Origin: Actinocorallia sp039871655
GTDB lineage: Bacteria; Actinomycetota; Actinomycetes; Streptosporangiales; Streptosporangiaceae
DNA: 64,000 bases
Direction of reading: 5' to 3'
Assembly: GCF_039871655.1 (NCBI RefSeq)
Contig: NZ_JBDPLZ010000016.1
Location: 1 to 64,000, forward strand
The first letter of the stretch is position 1, and each line of letters starts with the position of its first letter. A model generated the notes under the pieces. It saw only the letters and a list, made by a program, of their open reading frames with translations, was not told the origin of the DNA and searched no databases. The position numbers were made by a program, and so were the translations under genes. Shown here piece by piece: positions 1-8,802 of the stretch.

Positions 1-1
1 C

Positions 2-97
2 ATCCGCTGGGCCGCCATCGACCAGATGAGCCGCCGCATCGCCCGCGGCCGCCCCGCCACCCGCACCGGACCAAGGCCCCTGGAATACACCCGGTAG
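2..97 (+). CDS. 3' end of an unidentified gene (truncated by window edge)
   Basis: Only the last 31 codons are visible, ending at a TAG at 95-97. The tail is rich in Arg and Pro (it ends PRPLEYTR). Third positions are almost all G or C, as in real genes here, which supports coding. Nothing in this short tail identifies a family, and no function is assigned. No promoter or gene is evident between 98 and the stop of the next gene at 227. Confidence 0.45.
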   Translation: MRWAAIDQMSRRIARGRPATRTGPRPLEYTR

Positions 98-226
98 ACC
101 TCAACGATCAGCTCTAAAACACGCACTCAGGGGCTGACACGCCAGAGGTGGAAGCGCCGGGCCGTCGGGGACTTGGCGGTGCCGTAGGCGAAGACCCGGC
201 CCACTCGTGTACTCGGTGGCGCGAGC

Positions 227-1777
227 TCAGATGCGGAGCAGGGCGATGGTGCGGCCGGACGGGCTGGTGGTCTCGGTGAGGGACGGGGGTTCGGATCGCT
301 GGTCGAAGACGACGAGGGTGCCTTGGCTCAGGGCCAGGCGGTCGAGGTAGCCGTCGAGTTGGGTGAGGCCCTGGGCGGTGGGGTCGGGGCGGCCGGGGCG
401 GTGGACTTTGAGTTCGACGGCCTCCCATTGCCAGGTGCGGTCGGGCAGGGGCCAGCGCACCAGGAGGTCGATGCGGCCGCGGCCGAGGGCGTATTCGCGG
501 TCGATGAGGCCTCCGCCGTTGACGACGCGGTGCAGCCAGCCCATGAACACCAGCTGGCAGGCGGCTTCGGAATAGGTCTGCTGGCGGGCGAGGATCTCGC
601 CGTTGAGCCGCCAGAAGCCGAGGAACTCCCTCAGGAGCTTGCGGAAGTCCAGGCGGCCCTGGGCGGTGATGAACGAGCGGGGGTCGACGTCGATGCGGTC
701 CTCGACGTGTTCGGTGAGGACTCTGGCGATGACCTCCTGGTAGATCGGGTTGGCGATCTGCAGCGGGCGGCCCGTCTTGACCAGGCCGAGATCCCGAACA
801 TAGGAGGCGTCGTCGTTGTAAGCGACATCAGTGATGTCGTCCGTGCCGGCGAGCATCGGTTCGATGACGCGTTTGACCCGCGGCTCGTGCAGCCGGGCGG
901 CCAGGGAGTCCAGATGCGTCGCGCGCGAGACGATGAGGCGTTCCACCGCCTGGTCCATGTGCTCGTCGCAGATCGGCTCGGACACCGGAACTCGCATCTT
1001 CTCGATGACTTCGCGGGCCAGGGCGTTGACGAGCCACGGCTGTCCCTGGCTGGCTTCGAAGGCGCGCTGGACGGATTCGGGGGAGAACTTCTGGCCGGTG
1101 GCCTCGGTGTGCTGCTCGTAGAGCTCCGCGACCTGAGCATGGGTGAAGTCGCCCAGGCGAAGAGACTCCACCTTGATGTTGAACGGGCTCGACGTCCCCA
1201 GCCGGTTCGGATCGCCGCCCGAGGCGGCCTTGTAGTCGCGGACGTCGCGCATCCCGCACAGCACCACCGAGTGCGGGAACTCCTCCCGTTCACCGCTCTG
1301 GTAGCCGTCGCGCAGCTGGCTGAGCACGCTGACCAGGACGTCGTCCTGCAGGGAGTCCATCTCGTCGAAGAACAGCACCAGCGGGAGCGGAGAGTGGATC
1401 GCCCAGGCTCGGAGCGCTTCGTACAGCCGGTTGCCGGGCCTGGCGTCCGGCCACGGACGAGGCGGGTGGCACTCCGGCGCGATCTGCCTCTCGGCGGCCC
1501 TGGCGATGATCTCCAGAAGCTGGTCTTCCGCGGCCTCGATGGTCTGCGCGGTGCGCACACGCTCGCAGGAGAACCAGACGGCGGCGTACCTGCCCTCGGC
1601 GTTGAACGCGCGGGCCAGGGTCTCCAGCACCGTGGTCTTCCCCGACTGCCGCGGCGCGTGAAGAACGAAGTAGAAGCCCCGCTCGATGTACTCCCTCGCC
1701 TCGGGCAGCCGGGGTTCCGGGGGAAGCATGTAGTGCAGCTCCTCCCGGCAGCGGCCGGCCGTGTTGAAATGCTTCAC
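227..1777 (-). CDS. AAA+ ATPase with C-terminal PD-(D/E)XK-like nuclease domain
   Basis: A 516-aa protein. The start is set at the GTG at 1777 because it gives the N-terminus KHFNTAG, the usual opening of this AAA-like family; an in-frame extension to 2146 runs antisense to another likely gene. Walker A is APRQSGKTT (about residues 41-49) and Walker B is LVLFFDEMD (132-140). The C-terminus has a PD-(D/E)XK arrangement: Asp437 in GRIDLLV, Glu455-x-Lys457 in VELKV, and Gln473. Family knowledge: such STAND/AAA-like ATPases fused to restriction-type nuclease folds are scattered in actinomycetes and are suspected of roles in defence or mobile-element biology. DNA cleavage is inferred, not shown. 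It stands alone, divergent from a small CxxC protein. Confidence 0.8.
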   Translation of the reverse strand: MKHFNTAGRCREELHYMLPPEPRLPEAREYIERGFYFVLHAPRQSGKTTVLETLARAFNAEGRYAAVWFSCERVRTAQTIEAAEDQLLEIIARAAERQIAPECHPPRPWPDARPGNRLYEALRAWAIHSPLPLVLFFDEMDSLQDDVLVSVLSQLRDGYQSGEREEFPHSVVLCGMRDVRDYKAASGGDPNRLGTSSPFNIKVESLRLGDFTHAQVAELYEQHTEATGQKFSPESVQRAFEASQGQPWLVNALAREVIEKMRVPVSEPICDEHMDQAVERLIVSRATHLDSLAARLHEPRVKRVIEPMLAGTDDITDVAYNDDASYVRDLGLVKTGRPLQIANPIYQEVIARVLTEHVEDRIDVDPRSFITAQGRLDFRKLLREFLGFWRLNGEILARQQTYSEAACQLVFMGWLHRVVNGGGLIDREYALGRGRIDLLVRWPLPDRTWQWEAVELKVHRPGRPDPTAQGLTQLDGYLDRLALSQGTLVVFDQRSEPPSLTETTSPSGRTIALLRI

Positions 1778-1804
1778 GCTCCGTACACTACAGACCGACA
1801 GAGC

Positions 1805-2167
1805 GTGGCGTGTCGCGTCTGTGGAAGAGGCGGCGCGCTCCCTCCCACCCGGTATCACCTCCGACCGGATTGGTGCCGCATTCGCAAGGAAAGGGGCGAG
1901 TGCGGCCGGGACCGCCTCCTCATCTTCCAGAAGGAGGGCCGCCAGAGCGGAGAGATCCCCCTCCAGGGACTGGAAGATGTGATCGAGCTCGAATCCTCCG
2001 AAGTCCCGGCCGACTTCGACCGGCACGCTTTCCGGTGGCACCTCTACCTGTGGAGCCCCTGGTTCTTCGTCTGGGGGACCCTGCTCGGCCCGGCGGCCCG
2101 GCGGCTCGGCGCTACCGGTCCAGCACCACGGCCGGGCGGCCCGCACCCGAGGAGTGATCTTCAGTGA
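1805..2167 (+). CDS. hypothetical small protein with N-terminal CxxC motif
   Basis: A 120-aa reading frame from a GTG at 1805 to a TGA at 2165. Third codon positions are almost entirely G/C while first positions are mixed, which favours this strand over the antisense N-terminal extension of the ATPase gene. The N-terminus has CRVCGRGG followed by two more Cys near residues 24 and 33, a possible zinc site. Next is a hydrophobic patch (LYLWSPWFFVWG) and a Pro/Arg-rich tail. An alternative ATG at 1769 would overlap the divergent gene's start. No ribosome binding site is convincing and I do not recognise the family. Confidence 0.4.
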   Translation: MACRVCGRGGALPPTRYHLRPDWCRIRKERGECGRDRLLIFQKEGRQSGEIPLQGLEDVIELESSEVPADFDRHAFRWHLYLWSPWFFVWGTLLGPAARRLGATGPAPRPGGPHPRSDLQ

Positions 2168-2182
2168 CCTGGTCGGCTCTCC

Positions 2183-2659
2183 TCATCGAGCCGTCTCGAC
2201 GCGAGTCAGGACCTCGGCCAGGAGGCTGTCCATGTCTTCGTGGACGGTCAGGCGGGGAGCGTTGATACGGCACAGCATCCGCACGTCATCGGCCCGAACG
2301 TAGCCTGGGTCGACGCCCACCACCGGGTCGCGGTGCTCCCCCAGCGCCTGACCGAGTTCGAACAGCGCGATGGGCTGGACGACCGCGCCGGAATCGGGGA
2401 ACCAGAACAGCGTGATGACCCCGGGAAGGCGCAGGTGATGCTGCTCCCAGCAGACCTGTTCCCACCTCGCGTCCGGGTCGTCGAAGGGGAAGTCGGCGCG
2501 AGCGGGGTCGAGGACGGCGACGTCGGCGCCGCCGAGGAGTTCGATGGCGTGTTCACGCCACGGCGGGCACCCGCTGATGCCGCCGGCCAGGAACACCGCA
2601 GGCGCATCATCGGGCATCGGCCGGTAATAGGCCGGAGCCTGGAAATAACCGCTCGCCAT
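2183..2659 (-). CDS. nucleoside 2-deoxyribosyltransferase-like protein
   Basis: A 158-aa protein. The start is the ATG at 2659 because AGGAGGT sits 6 nt upstream; longer frames lack such a site. The N-terminal VFLAGGISG, the PWR and the later VITLFWFPD and LFELGQA segments match the short nucleoside 2-deoxyribosyltransferase-like superfamily (Nuc_deoxyri_tr2 type). That family cleaves or transfers the N-glycosidic bond of (deoxy)nucleosides, and relatives occur in nucleotide salvage and in phage-defence cassettes. The Asp/Glu catalytic pair cannot be assigned with certainty. It is monocistronic, between the AAA-nuclease locus and a lipoprotein gene. Confidence 0.65.
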   Translation of the reverse strand: MASGYFQAPAYYRPMPDDAPAVFLAGGISGCPPWREHAIELLGGADVAVLDPARADFPFDDPDARWEQVCWEQHHLRLPGVITLFWFPDSGAVVQPIALFELGQALGEHRDPVVGVDPGYVRADDVRMLCRINAPRLTVHEDMDSLLAEVLTRVETAR

Positions 2660-2843
2660 CGTCGGACCTCCTTGCGAAGCGCTCCCCACCCATGACCGCT
2701 CACCATCTTCCCCGGCGCGGACGACCGGAACTTCCCGACCCACCTGGCGGCGACCGCCCAGGCGCGCGTCGCTCGAGGCGGGAGCCGTTGATCGTCGGTG
2801 GACGTGCCTGTTCCGGCCACGGTTCTCGCATCGCCGCCAAACG

Positions 2844-3674
2844 TCAGTCGGCGACGGGTTCGAGTACGCCCCAGGCGCGGACCGTCCCCGGGCCGTAGCG
2901 GGAATCGAGGTCGTTCCGCAGTTCGTCCGTGACGACGAACACGGTCACGCTCACCCGGTTTTTGATCGTGTCCACGCTGCTGCCCTGAATTCCCGGGATC
3001 TCCTTCTGCACCTTCATCTGGATGCCTCGGAGTTCCGCTTCGGTGTGCTTCGCGGGGGAGACGCAGAGCGCGCCGCCCCAGACCTCCCGCACGCGCCGCT
3101 CATGACCGTCGAGATCACCGGTGAACCTGACGTTGAGCACGAGCTTCGCGGGGTCGTTGCCCTCGAACTCCCGAATGGGGCCGGGGCCGAGGTAGCTCTG
3201 GTCGACCCAGGCCCCCGCGTACTGAGGGGACTTTCGGGCGACGCGCATCGCGGCCTGCAACGACTTCTCGGTCGCCTGAGCCGGATCGACCGGTTTCCAG
3301 CCGCCGGCAGGCGTCGGGCACGGTGAGGCGAACGAGTCCTCGTCGTCGGGATCGGGCCGCCGCGGAGCCTTCGGAGGCTCGGTCAGCGTGAGCCGCGCGC
3401 CGTCCCACGTCCCGACCACCGTGTACTCGCCCCACTTCACGCCGTCGCGTGACTCGTGCCGTACCGCCTTCCAGTTCCAGCCCACGATGTCGGCACCACC
3501 GCACTGCGGCGGCAGAGAGTCGGCCACGGACAGGCAGAACTGGGGCCCGTGGCGCTCGTTCTCGAGCACCGTCCCGGTCCCCGTGTACCGAGGCGCGGAC
3601 CCGGTCATGGGAGCCGCCTCCGACCCGCAAGCAGTGACCAGAAACAGAAGGAGAGCGACCGCAGTGAATCTCAT
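2844..3674 (-). CDS. predicted lipoprotein, unknown function
   Basis: A 276-aa protein with an N-terminal lipoprotein signal: a short basic start (MRF), a hydrophobic stretch and the lipobox VTAC with Cys at about residue 15. It is therefore expected to be exported and lipid-anchored on the outside of the membrane. The mature part has a few scattered Cys (for example FCLSVAD, PPQCGG) and no domain I recognise. The ATG at 3674 is chosen because the signal peptide starts there; upstream in-frame sequence is not signal-like. It shares no operon with its neighbours. Confidence 0.7.
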   Translation of the reverse strand: MRFTAVALLLFLVTACGSEAAPMTGSAPRYTGTGTVLENERHGPQFCLSVADSLPPQCGGADIVGWNWKAVRHESRDGVKWGEYTVVGTWDGARLTLTEPPKAPRRPDPDDEDSFASPCPTPAGGWKPVDPAQATEKSLQAAMRVARKSPQYAGAWVDQSYLGPGPIREFEGNDPAKLVLNVRFTGDLDGHERRVREVWGGALCVSPAKHTEAELRGIQMKVQKEIPGIQGSSVDTIKNRVSVTVFVVTDELRNDLDSRYGPGTVRAWGVLEPVAD

Positions 3675-3779
3675 GCTTCTCAGACGTTCACACCCGGCGT
3701 CGGCGTTGCTCCGGCCCAGCAGACTCGGGTAGCCGCCGGTGAGCCGGGCGCGACACCGCACAGCCGCCGCCCGCCCGGG

Positions 3780-4214
3780 TCAGGTCCGGGCGTCGAACGT
3801 CGCCCAGACCCACTTGCCGCCCCGCTCGTCGTGCTGGACCCCGCATGCCGTGGCCAGGGCCCTGATGAGGGGGAGCCCCCAGCCGCCGCCGTGGTCGAAG
3901 GTCTCGTCGGTCGCGTCGAGGTCCTCGCCGGTGAGGAAGAGGACGGGCTTGGCGTAGGGGCGGAGCGGCGAGGAGTCCCACACGCCGAGGAAGACGCCCT
4001 TCGCGTTGCGGCCGAGGCGAAGGCGGATCTGCTCGCCGGGGGTGGCCTCGGCGGCGTTGGTGAGCAGTTCGCTCGCCACGAGCAGAACGTCGTCGAGGAG
4101 CGCGGAGTGGCCCCACTTGCGCAGCCTCTGGCAGAGGAGCGTACGGGCCAGGCCCGCGGCCGCGGGCGAGCCGAGCAGGTCCAGGCGCAGGTCGTCCATC
4201 GTCATCACGGACAC
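3780..4214 (-). CDS. ATP-binding protein (RsbW-like anti-sigma/HATPase_c family)
   Basis: A 144-aa single-domain GHKL ATPase. The N-box lies in ELLTNAAEAT, the G1 box in VWDSSP and the G2-like glycines in GGGWGLPLI, the usual pattern of actinomycete RsbW/SpoIIAB-like proteins. GGGAGGA lies just upstream of the GTG at 4214, which decides the start. It is divergent from an XRE/DUF5753 regulator followed by DUF397. This three-gene neighbourhood is repeated many times in actinomycete genomes and is thought to control development and antibiotic production. The partner protein and target are not shown by the sequence. Confidence 0.85.
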   Translation of the reverse strand: MSVMTMDDLRLDLLGSPAAAGLARTLLCQRLRKWGHSALLDDVLLVASELLTNAAEATPGEQIRLRLGRNAKGVFLGVWDSSPLRPYAKPVLFLTGEDLDATDETFDHGGGWGLPLIRALATACGVQHDERGGKWVWATFDART

Positions 4215-4320
4215 CGAGTCCTCCCAGGTCAACGGGCTTCTTGATTTCTCCCACGAGAATCGCACCGGAGGATTACTCTCGGTTGTCTCCCTGTCAGATG
4301 AATACAGGAGGCCGAAGAGG

Positions 4321-5142
4321 ATGCCCGTTCACGTACGCGACCAGGTCGACCCGAAGCTCTCCCACTGGCATTTCCTCGCCTACGCCATAAGGCTGCTGCG
4401 CGAGCGGCACGGGCTCTCGCTCACCCAGGTCGGCAAGCTTCTGGACGTGACGCGTGGGACTGTTTCCAACTTCGAGGCGGGGCGGCGCAAGCTGGGCGAC
4501 GACTACGCCCGGGTGCTCGACGAGCGTTACGGGACCGGCGAGCTCATCCAGACCATCGTCTTCTACGCGCGCATGGGCCATAACCCTGATTGGGCCAAGA
4601 CTCTGGCCGAGTACGAAGCCGTTGCGCAGGTGCTGAAGATCTACCACGGCCAGGTGATCCCCGGTCCTTTCCAGACTGAGGACACCATCCGTGCGCAGCT
4701 GTCAGCGTCTCGGACGATCACCGACATCGAAGCCGCGGTGAAGGCCCGTCTGCTCAGGCAGGAGGCGATCCTCAACCGTGAACGGCCTCCCTACATCTGG
4801 GCGCTTCTCGAAGAGTCCGTGCTCGAGCAACAGGCAGGTGGTCCTGAGGTGCTTCGTGAGCAGCTGATTCATCTCCGCGAACTCAGCGAATGCCCTCATA
4901 TCGGTGTCCGGGTCATTCCGAAGACTGCGGGTTCGCATCTGGGTACAGATGGCCCCATGCGTTTTCTTGGTCTCGCCGACCGCGATGTCGCGTATGTGGG
5001 TGCGTGGCGCGGAGGTCGCATGATCGAGTCTCCGGCAGAAGTCCGCGAAGTGGCCGTAGATTGGGATTTCATCAGTCAGAAGGCCCTGTCCGATGAGGAC
5101 ACGAGGGTTCTGATCGACAGGAAGATGGAGGCCCTCGCATGA
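4321..5142 (+). CDS. XRE-family helix-turn-helix regulator with DUF5753
   Basis: A 273-aa protein. The N-terminal HTH (about residues 20-70, with LTQVGKLLDVTRGTVSNFE) binds DNA. The C-terminal about 180 residues (HGQVIPGPFQTEDTIRAQL, and ADRDVAYVG near the end) are the DUF5753 (Scr1-type) sensor region. The ATG at 4321 has AGGAGG about 9 nt upstream. Its stop overlaps the start of the downstream DUF397 gene (ATGA at 5139-5142), so the two are translationally coupled. Codon use is visibly less GC-saturated than its neighbours, with several A/T-ending codons, common for this fast-spreading family. Confidence 0.92.
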   Translation: MPVHVRDQVDPKLSHWHFLAYAIRLLRERHGLSLTQVGKLLDVTRGTVSNFEAGRRKLGDDYARVLDERYGTGELIQTIVFYARMGHNPDWAKTLAEYEAVAQVLKIYHGQVIPGPFQTEDTIRAQLSASRTITDIEAAVKARLLRQEAILNRERPPYIWALLEESVLEQQAGGPEVLREQLIHLRELSECPHIGVRVIPKTAGSHLGTDGPMRFLGLADRDVAYVGAWRGGRMIESPAEVREVAVDWDFISQKALSDEDTRVLIDRKMEALA

Positions 5143-5321
5143 GCATTCAGTGGCGTAAGAGCTCCTATAGCACAGGTGTTCAAGATGAGGCGTGCGTCGA
5201 GTTGTCCCGCCTCCCGTCGGCCGTCGGCGTCCGGGACTCCAAGAACCCCGAGGCCGGGCACCTCACGTTGACCCCCGCCCAGTTCACGTCGCTGAGCCGT
5301 CGGCTCAAAGAACGCGGCTGA
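5139..5321 (+). CDS. DUF397 domain protein
   Basis: A 60-aa protein with the hallmark opening of DUF397 (WRKSSYS), then ACVEL, VRDSKNP and a terminal FTSLSRRLK. It starts inside the stop codon of the XRE gene (ATGA overlap). DUF397 proteins are small partners of the adjacent XRE/DUF5753 regulators; some act as antagonists or toxin-antitoxin-like components. Pairing with the gene just upstream is inferred from coupling. Confidence 0.93.
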   Translation: MSIQWRKSSYSTGVQDEACVELSRLPSAVGVRDSKNPEAGHLTLTPAQFTSLSRRLKERG

Positions 5322-5384
5322 CACCGGAGGAGCCCGCTCCGCGGTGCGTCGGTCGTGCGTGTCGGCTCCCGTGGTCGCGTGCGA

Positions 5385-6557
5385 TCACCGGCCGCGAGTC
5401 TCCGTCTGCGTTGAGCGGACCCAGGCGGTGAAGGCCTCCACGGCGTTGACGACGGTCTCGAAACGCGGGGAGGAGAACAGGTCGAACGCGTGCTGTGCTC
5501 CCGGAAGCTCCGCGTAGACCGTCGGGGCGGACGAGGTGAGCGCCAGCCTCTCGGCGAAGCGGCGGACGTCCTCGACGGGGACCAGCGTGTCGCTGTCGCC
5601 GTGGGCGATGAAGACCGGCGGGGCGTCCCGGCGGATGCAGGCCTCGGGCGACGACGGCACCTCCTTTCCGTCGTCGAGGGGGCCGTAGTAGGCGTTGAGG
5701 CAGATGACGGCGGAGACGGACGTGTCGACGTGCTCGAAGCCGGGCTGGAACCTCGGGTCGCCGGGCGTCAGGCCGGCCATCGCGGCCATGTGCCCGCCGG
5801 CCGAGGTGCCCGCCGCGAAGATCTGGGAGGGGTCGGCGCCGTATTCGCGGCCGTGCTCCCGCACCCAGGCGATCACCTTCTTGTAGTCGACGAGGTGGTC
5901 GGGAAAGCCGGCCTCGGGGCGCAGGCGGTAGTTCGCGCTGACGCACACCCAGCCCTGGCCGGCCAGCCGGTACAGGAGCGGGAGCGCCTGGTGGTCCTTC
6001 CTGCCGCCGGTGAAACCGCCGCCGTGCAGGTGGATCAGGGTGGGGCCGGTCGGGGCGCCGGAGCGCGGGCGGTAGAGATCCAGAAGGTTGCGTTCGCCCG
6101 CGGGGCCGTAGGCGATGTCCGCGGTCTTCTCCACGTCGTGTCGCCGGACGGAGAACGGGGCGAGCAGGGCGCGGCCGAGCGGGATCCCGTCGCGCAGCCC
6201 GGCCGCCAGGCGGGGGTCGATCGCGTCGCGCCAGCCGGGGCCCAGCCCCCGGTCCAGGGCGCGGTCGACCGCGGCACCCGTCCGGGCGCCGCGCCAGGCG
6301 ATGACCGCGAGCCCGCAGGCCGTCAGTACGGCCAGGCCGAAGACCGACCAGCCGCCCGCCGTGGCGATGTCGCCCTGCGCGAAGGCCAGGAGGGTCGACG
6401 CCAGGAGCCAGACGAAGGCGACGGCCGGTAGTTCGTTGATCGCGAGGCCGAGGCGGAAGCCCGCGACGGCCAGGAGGCGCGGCCTGCGTGGAGGGATCAG
6501 CGCGCTGAGCGTGCAGACCGCGATGAGGGTCACGGTCACGAGATAGCCGATGGGCAT
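5385..6557 (-). CDS. membrane-anchored alpha/beta hydrolase (HSL-type esterase)
   Basis: A 390-aa protein. The first about 90 residues hold three hydrophobic segments (about 4-20, 43-60 and 70-88), so the enzyme is probably membrane-bound. The catalytic domain follows: oxyanion motif HGGG (178-181), nucleophile Ser252 in GTSAGG, Asp321 in HGDSD and His356 in AQHAF, a complete triad of the hormone-sensitive lipase/BD-FAE-like esterase family. It likely hydrolyses short esters, but the substrate is unknown. It is transcribed away from the two-component operon; 171 bp between the divergent starts hold the promoters. Confidence 0.85.
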   Translation of the reverse strand: MPIGYLVTVTLIAVCTLSALIPPRRPRLLAVAGFRLGLAINELPAVAFVWLLASTLLAFAQGDIATAGGWSVFGLAVLTACGLAVIAWRGARTGAAVDRALDRGLGPGWRDAIDPRLAAGLRDGIPLGRALLAPFSVRRHDVEKTADIAYGPAGERNLLDLYRPRSGAPTGPTLIHLHGGGFTGGRKDHQALPLLYRLAGQGWVCVSANYRLRPEAGFPDHLVDYKKVIAWVREHGREYGADPSQIFAAGTSAGGHMAAMAGLTPGDPRFQPGFEHVDTSVSAVICLNAYYGPLDDGKEVPSSPEACIRRDAPPVFIAHGDSDTLVPVEDVRRFAERLALTSSAPTVYAELPGAQHAFDLFSSPRFETVVNAVEAFTAWVRSTQTETRGR

Positions 6558-6728
6558 GCTGCGCTCCAGAAGGGTTTCGTGGGAAGTGTGCTTCGACGGT
6601 CACAGCGTCGCCGTACCGGTGCGGCGGCCGCATCGGGCGTCGGACGGGGACAGCCCGCTACCTCGGTGCAGGCGGCCACCTACTTTGGTCGGTGTCGGCG
6701 ATGCCGGTTCCCCGGTTAGCCTCGGGCC

Positions 6729-7898
6729 GTGAGCATCCAGGGGTCATGCGGTGCGGAGCCCGCACCGGAGCGCTTTTCCGGCAAGGTCCTCGCAGCGGGC
6801 GCGACCACCGGGGTGTGCGCACTCGTCGCCGTCACCGTCTGGGGCGTCCACGCCGCCGACCCGGCGGCCGGGCCGCCGGTCCTGGACCTCCTCGCCGGTC
6901 TGCTGGGCTGCGCCCTGCTGCCCGTTCTGATGAGACGGCCGGTTCCCGGGGCGCTGATGCTGACGGTCCTGGCGGCGCTGTCGCCCGCGGCCACCCCGCC
7001 GGCCACGCTGGGCGCGCTGCTGGTCGCGCAGCGGCGCCCGTTCCCGGTCGCGGTCGCGGTCGCCGCGGCGGGCGTCGCCGCCCATGCGGCGCAAGGCCTC
7101 TGGCGGCCCAGCGGCGGCATCTCCTTCGCCTGGTGGCTGCTCCTGATCGCGGTCGGGTACGGAGCTCTGGTCGGGTGGGGCGCCCTGACCCGGGTGCGGC
7201 GCGCGCTCATCGACTCGCTGCGCGAACGCGCCCTGCGCGCCGAGGCCGAACAGGGCAGGCGGGTGGCCGAGGCCCGGATGGCCGAACGCACCCGCATCGC
7301 GCGGGAGATGCACGACGTCCTGGCGCACAGGCTGTCGCTCCTGGCCACCTACGCGGGGGCGTTGGAGTACCGCCCCGACGCCCCGCCCGAGCAGCTTTCC
7401 CGCGCCGCCGGCGTGGTCCGCGAGAGCGTCCACCAGGCGCTCGATGAACTCCGGGACGTGATCGGGCTGCTGCGGGACGAGGAAGGCGACGCCCAGCGGC
7501 CCCAGCCCGTCCTGACCGACCTGCCCCGCCTCCTCGACGAGGCGCGTGACGCCGGAGAGCCGGTCCGGCTGCGCAACGAGGTGGCCGACCCCTCCGCCCT
7601 CCCGCCTTCCGCGGGACGGACCGCTTACCGTGTCGTCCAGGAGGGCCTGACCAACGCCCGCAAACACGCCGCCGGGCTGCCGGTCCAGGTGGTGGTGGCC
7701 GGAGGGCCCGGCGACAGGCTCGACATCGACATCCGCAACCCGCTCCCGGAGGACGGGGCCGCCGGGCCGTCCGTCCCCGGCACGGGCACCGGGCTGGTCG
7801 GCCTGACCGAACGCGTGCGCCTGGCCGGAGGGAGCCTCGACCACCATGCGACAGGCGGCGAGTTCCGGCTGCACGCATGGCTACCATGGCCCGCGTGA
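6729..7898 (+). CDS. two-component sensor histidine kinase (HisKA_3 type)
   Basis: A 389-aa membrane kinase. Hydrophobic segments fill residues about 22-140, then a coiled linker of Arg/Ala/Glu leads to the dimerisation domain with the phospho-accepting His195 in REMHDVLAH. The HATPase domain follows (N-box VVQEGLTNARKH, G-box GTGTGLVGL). The start is the GTG at 6729. Its stop overlaps the response regulator start (GTGA at 7895-7898). Such NarL-type pairs sense envelope or drug stress in actinomycetes; the signal here cannot be read from sequence. Confidence 0.92.
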   Translation: MSIQGSCGAEPAPERFSGKVLAAGATTGVCALVAVTVWGVHAADPAAGPPVLDLLAGLLGCALLPVLMRRPVPGALMLTVLAALSPAATPPATLGALLVAQRRPFPVAVAVAAAGVAAHAAQGLWRPSGGISFAWWLLLIAVGYGALVGWGALTRVRRALIDSLRERALRAEAEQGRRVAEARMAERTRIAREMHDVLAHRLSLLATYAGALEYRPDAPPEQLSRAAGVVRESVHQALDELRDVIGLLRDEEGDAQRPQPVLTDLPRLLDEARDAGEPVRLRNEVADPSALPPSAGRTAYRVVQEGLTNARKHAAGLPVQVVVAGGPGDRLDIDIRNPLPEDGAAGPSVPGTGTGLVGLTERVRLAGGSLDHHATGGEFRLHAWLPWPA

Positions 7899-8548
7899 GC
7901 GATCAGCTGCGCGTGCTCATCGTGGACGACGACGCCCTCGTCCGTGCCGGCCTCACCATGATGCTCGACGGGATCCACGGCATCACGGTCGTCGGCGAGG
8001 CGGACGACGGGGACCAGGTGCCGGCCGCCGTCGAGGCGCACGACCCCCACGTCGTCCTGATGGACCTGCGGATGCCGCGGGTCGACGGCATCACCGCCAC
8101 CCGCGAGCTGCGCCGCCGCCGCGACCCGCCCGAGGTGATCGTGCTGACCACCTTCGACTCCGACGAGGACATCCTGTTCGCCCTGCGCGCGGGCGCCGGC
8201 GGCTTCCTGCTCAAGGACACCCCGCCCGCGCGGATCGTCGAGGCCGTCCGCCGGGTCGCCGCCGGAGACCCGATGTTGTCCCCCCGCGTCACCCGCCGCC
8301 TCATGGAGCGCTCCGCCGCGCAGGCCGGCGCCTACCAGCGCTCCCGCGCCGCCCTGGCCGCCCTCAGCCCCCGCGAGAACGAGGTGGTCCTGGCCATCGC
8401 CCGGGGACGCACCAACGCCGAGATCGCCGAGGACCTCTTCATGACCGTCTCGACGGTCAAGGCCCACGTCTCCCACATCCTCACCAAGCTCGGCCTCGAC
8501 AACCGCACCCAGATCGCCCTCCTGGCCCACGACGCCGACCTGTCCTGA
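7895..8548 (+). CDS. NarL/LuxR-family response regulator
   Basis: A 217-aa regulator if it starts at the GTG at 7895 that overlaps the kinase stop; in-frame ATGs at 7877 and 7886 are alternatives, none with a clear ribosome binding site. The receiver domain begins VLIVDDD and carries the phosphorylated Asp57 in VVLMDLRMP. The switch Thr is in VLTTFDS and the Lys in LLKD. The C-terminal LuxR HTH (LSPRENEVVLAIARGRTNAEIA, then STVKAHVSHIL) binds DNA. It pairs with the upstream kinase. The 254 bp downstream (8549-8802) holds no convincing gene. Confidence 0.92.
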   Translation: MSDQLRVLIVDDDALVRAGLTMMLDGIHGITVVGEADDGDQVPAAVEAHDPHVVLMDLRMPRVDGITATRELRRRRDPPEVIVLTTFDSDEDILFALRAGAGGFLLKDTPPARIVEAVRRVAAGDPMLSPRVTRRLMERSAAQAGAYQRSRAALAALSPRENEVVLAIARGRTNAEIAEDLFMTVSTVKAHVSHILTKLGLDNRTQIALLAHDADLS

Positions 8549-8802
8549 CCCGCCCGTCCTCGCATGCCATGGCGGCTCCCGCAGACCTGGCCACGATCGC
8601 CGATCGTGCGGCCGAAGCCATCGGCAGGTTTGCGGAAAGTGTGGCCGGGCTCTCCGCCACTTAGCGCGGTCAGCGACTGGCGTACGGCGGATCAAGACGG
8701 GAATGCGTGGCACACGGCGACCGTCGATCCCTGGAACCTGTGACATGGCCATGAGGCCGGGGCTCTTGATTCAGGTTTCTCACCACGAGCGGCCGGTCTT
8801 CG

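Noticed and set aside
323..2167. Long plus-strand open frame opposite the AAA-nuclease gene
   Set aside because: Most of it is the antisense shadow of the conserved ATPase on the minus strand; only the last about 360 bp is kept as a possible gene.
8569..8664. 31-codon open frame after the response regulator
   Set aside because: No ribosome site and no recognisable family; it could be a decayed fragment but cannot be supported as a gene.
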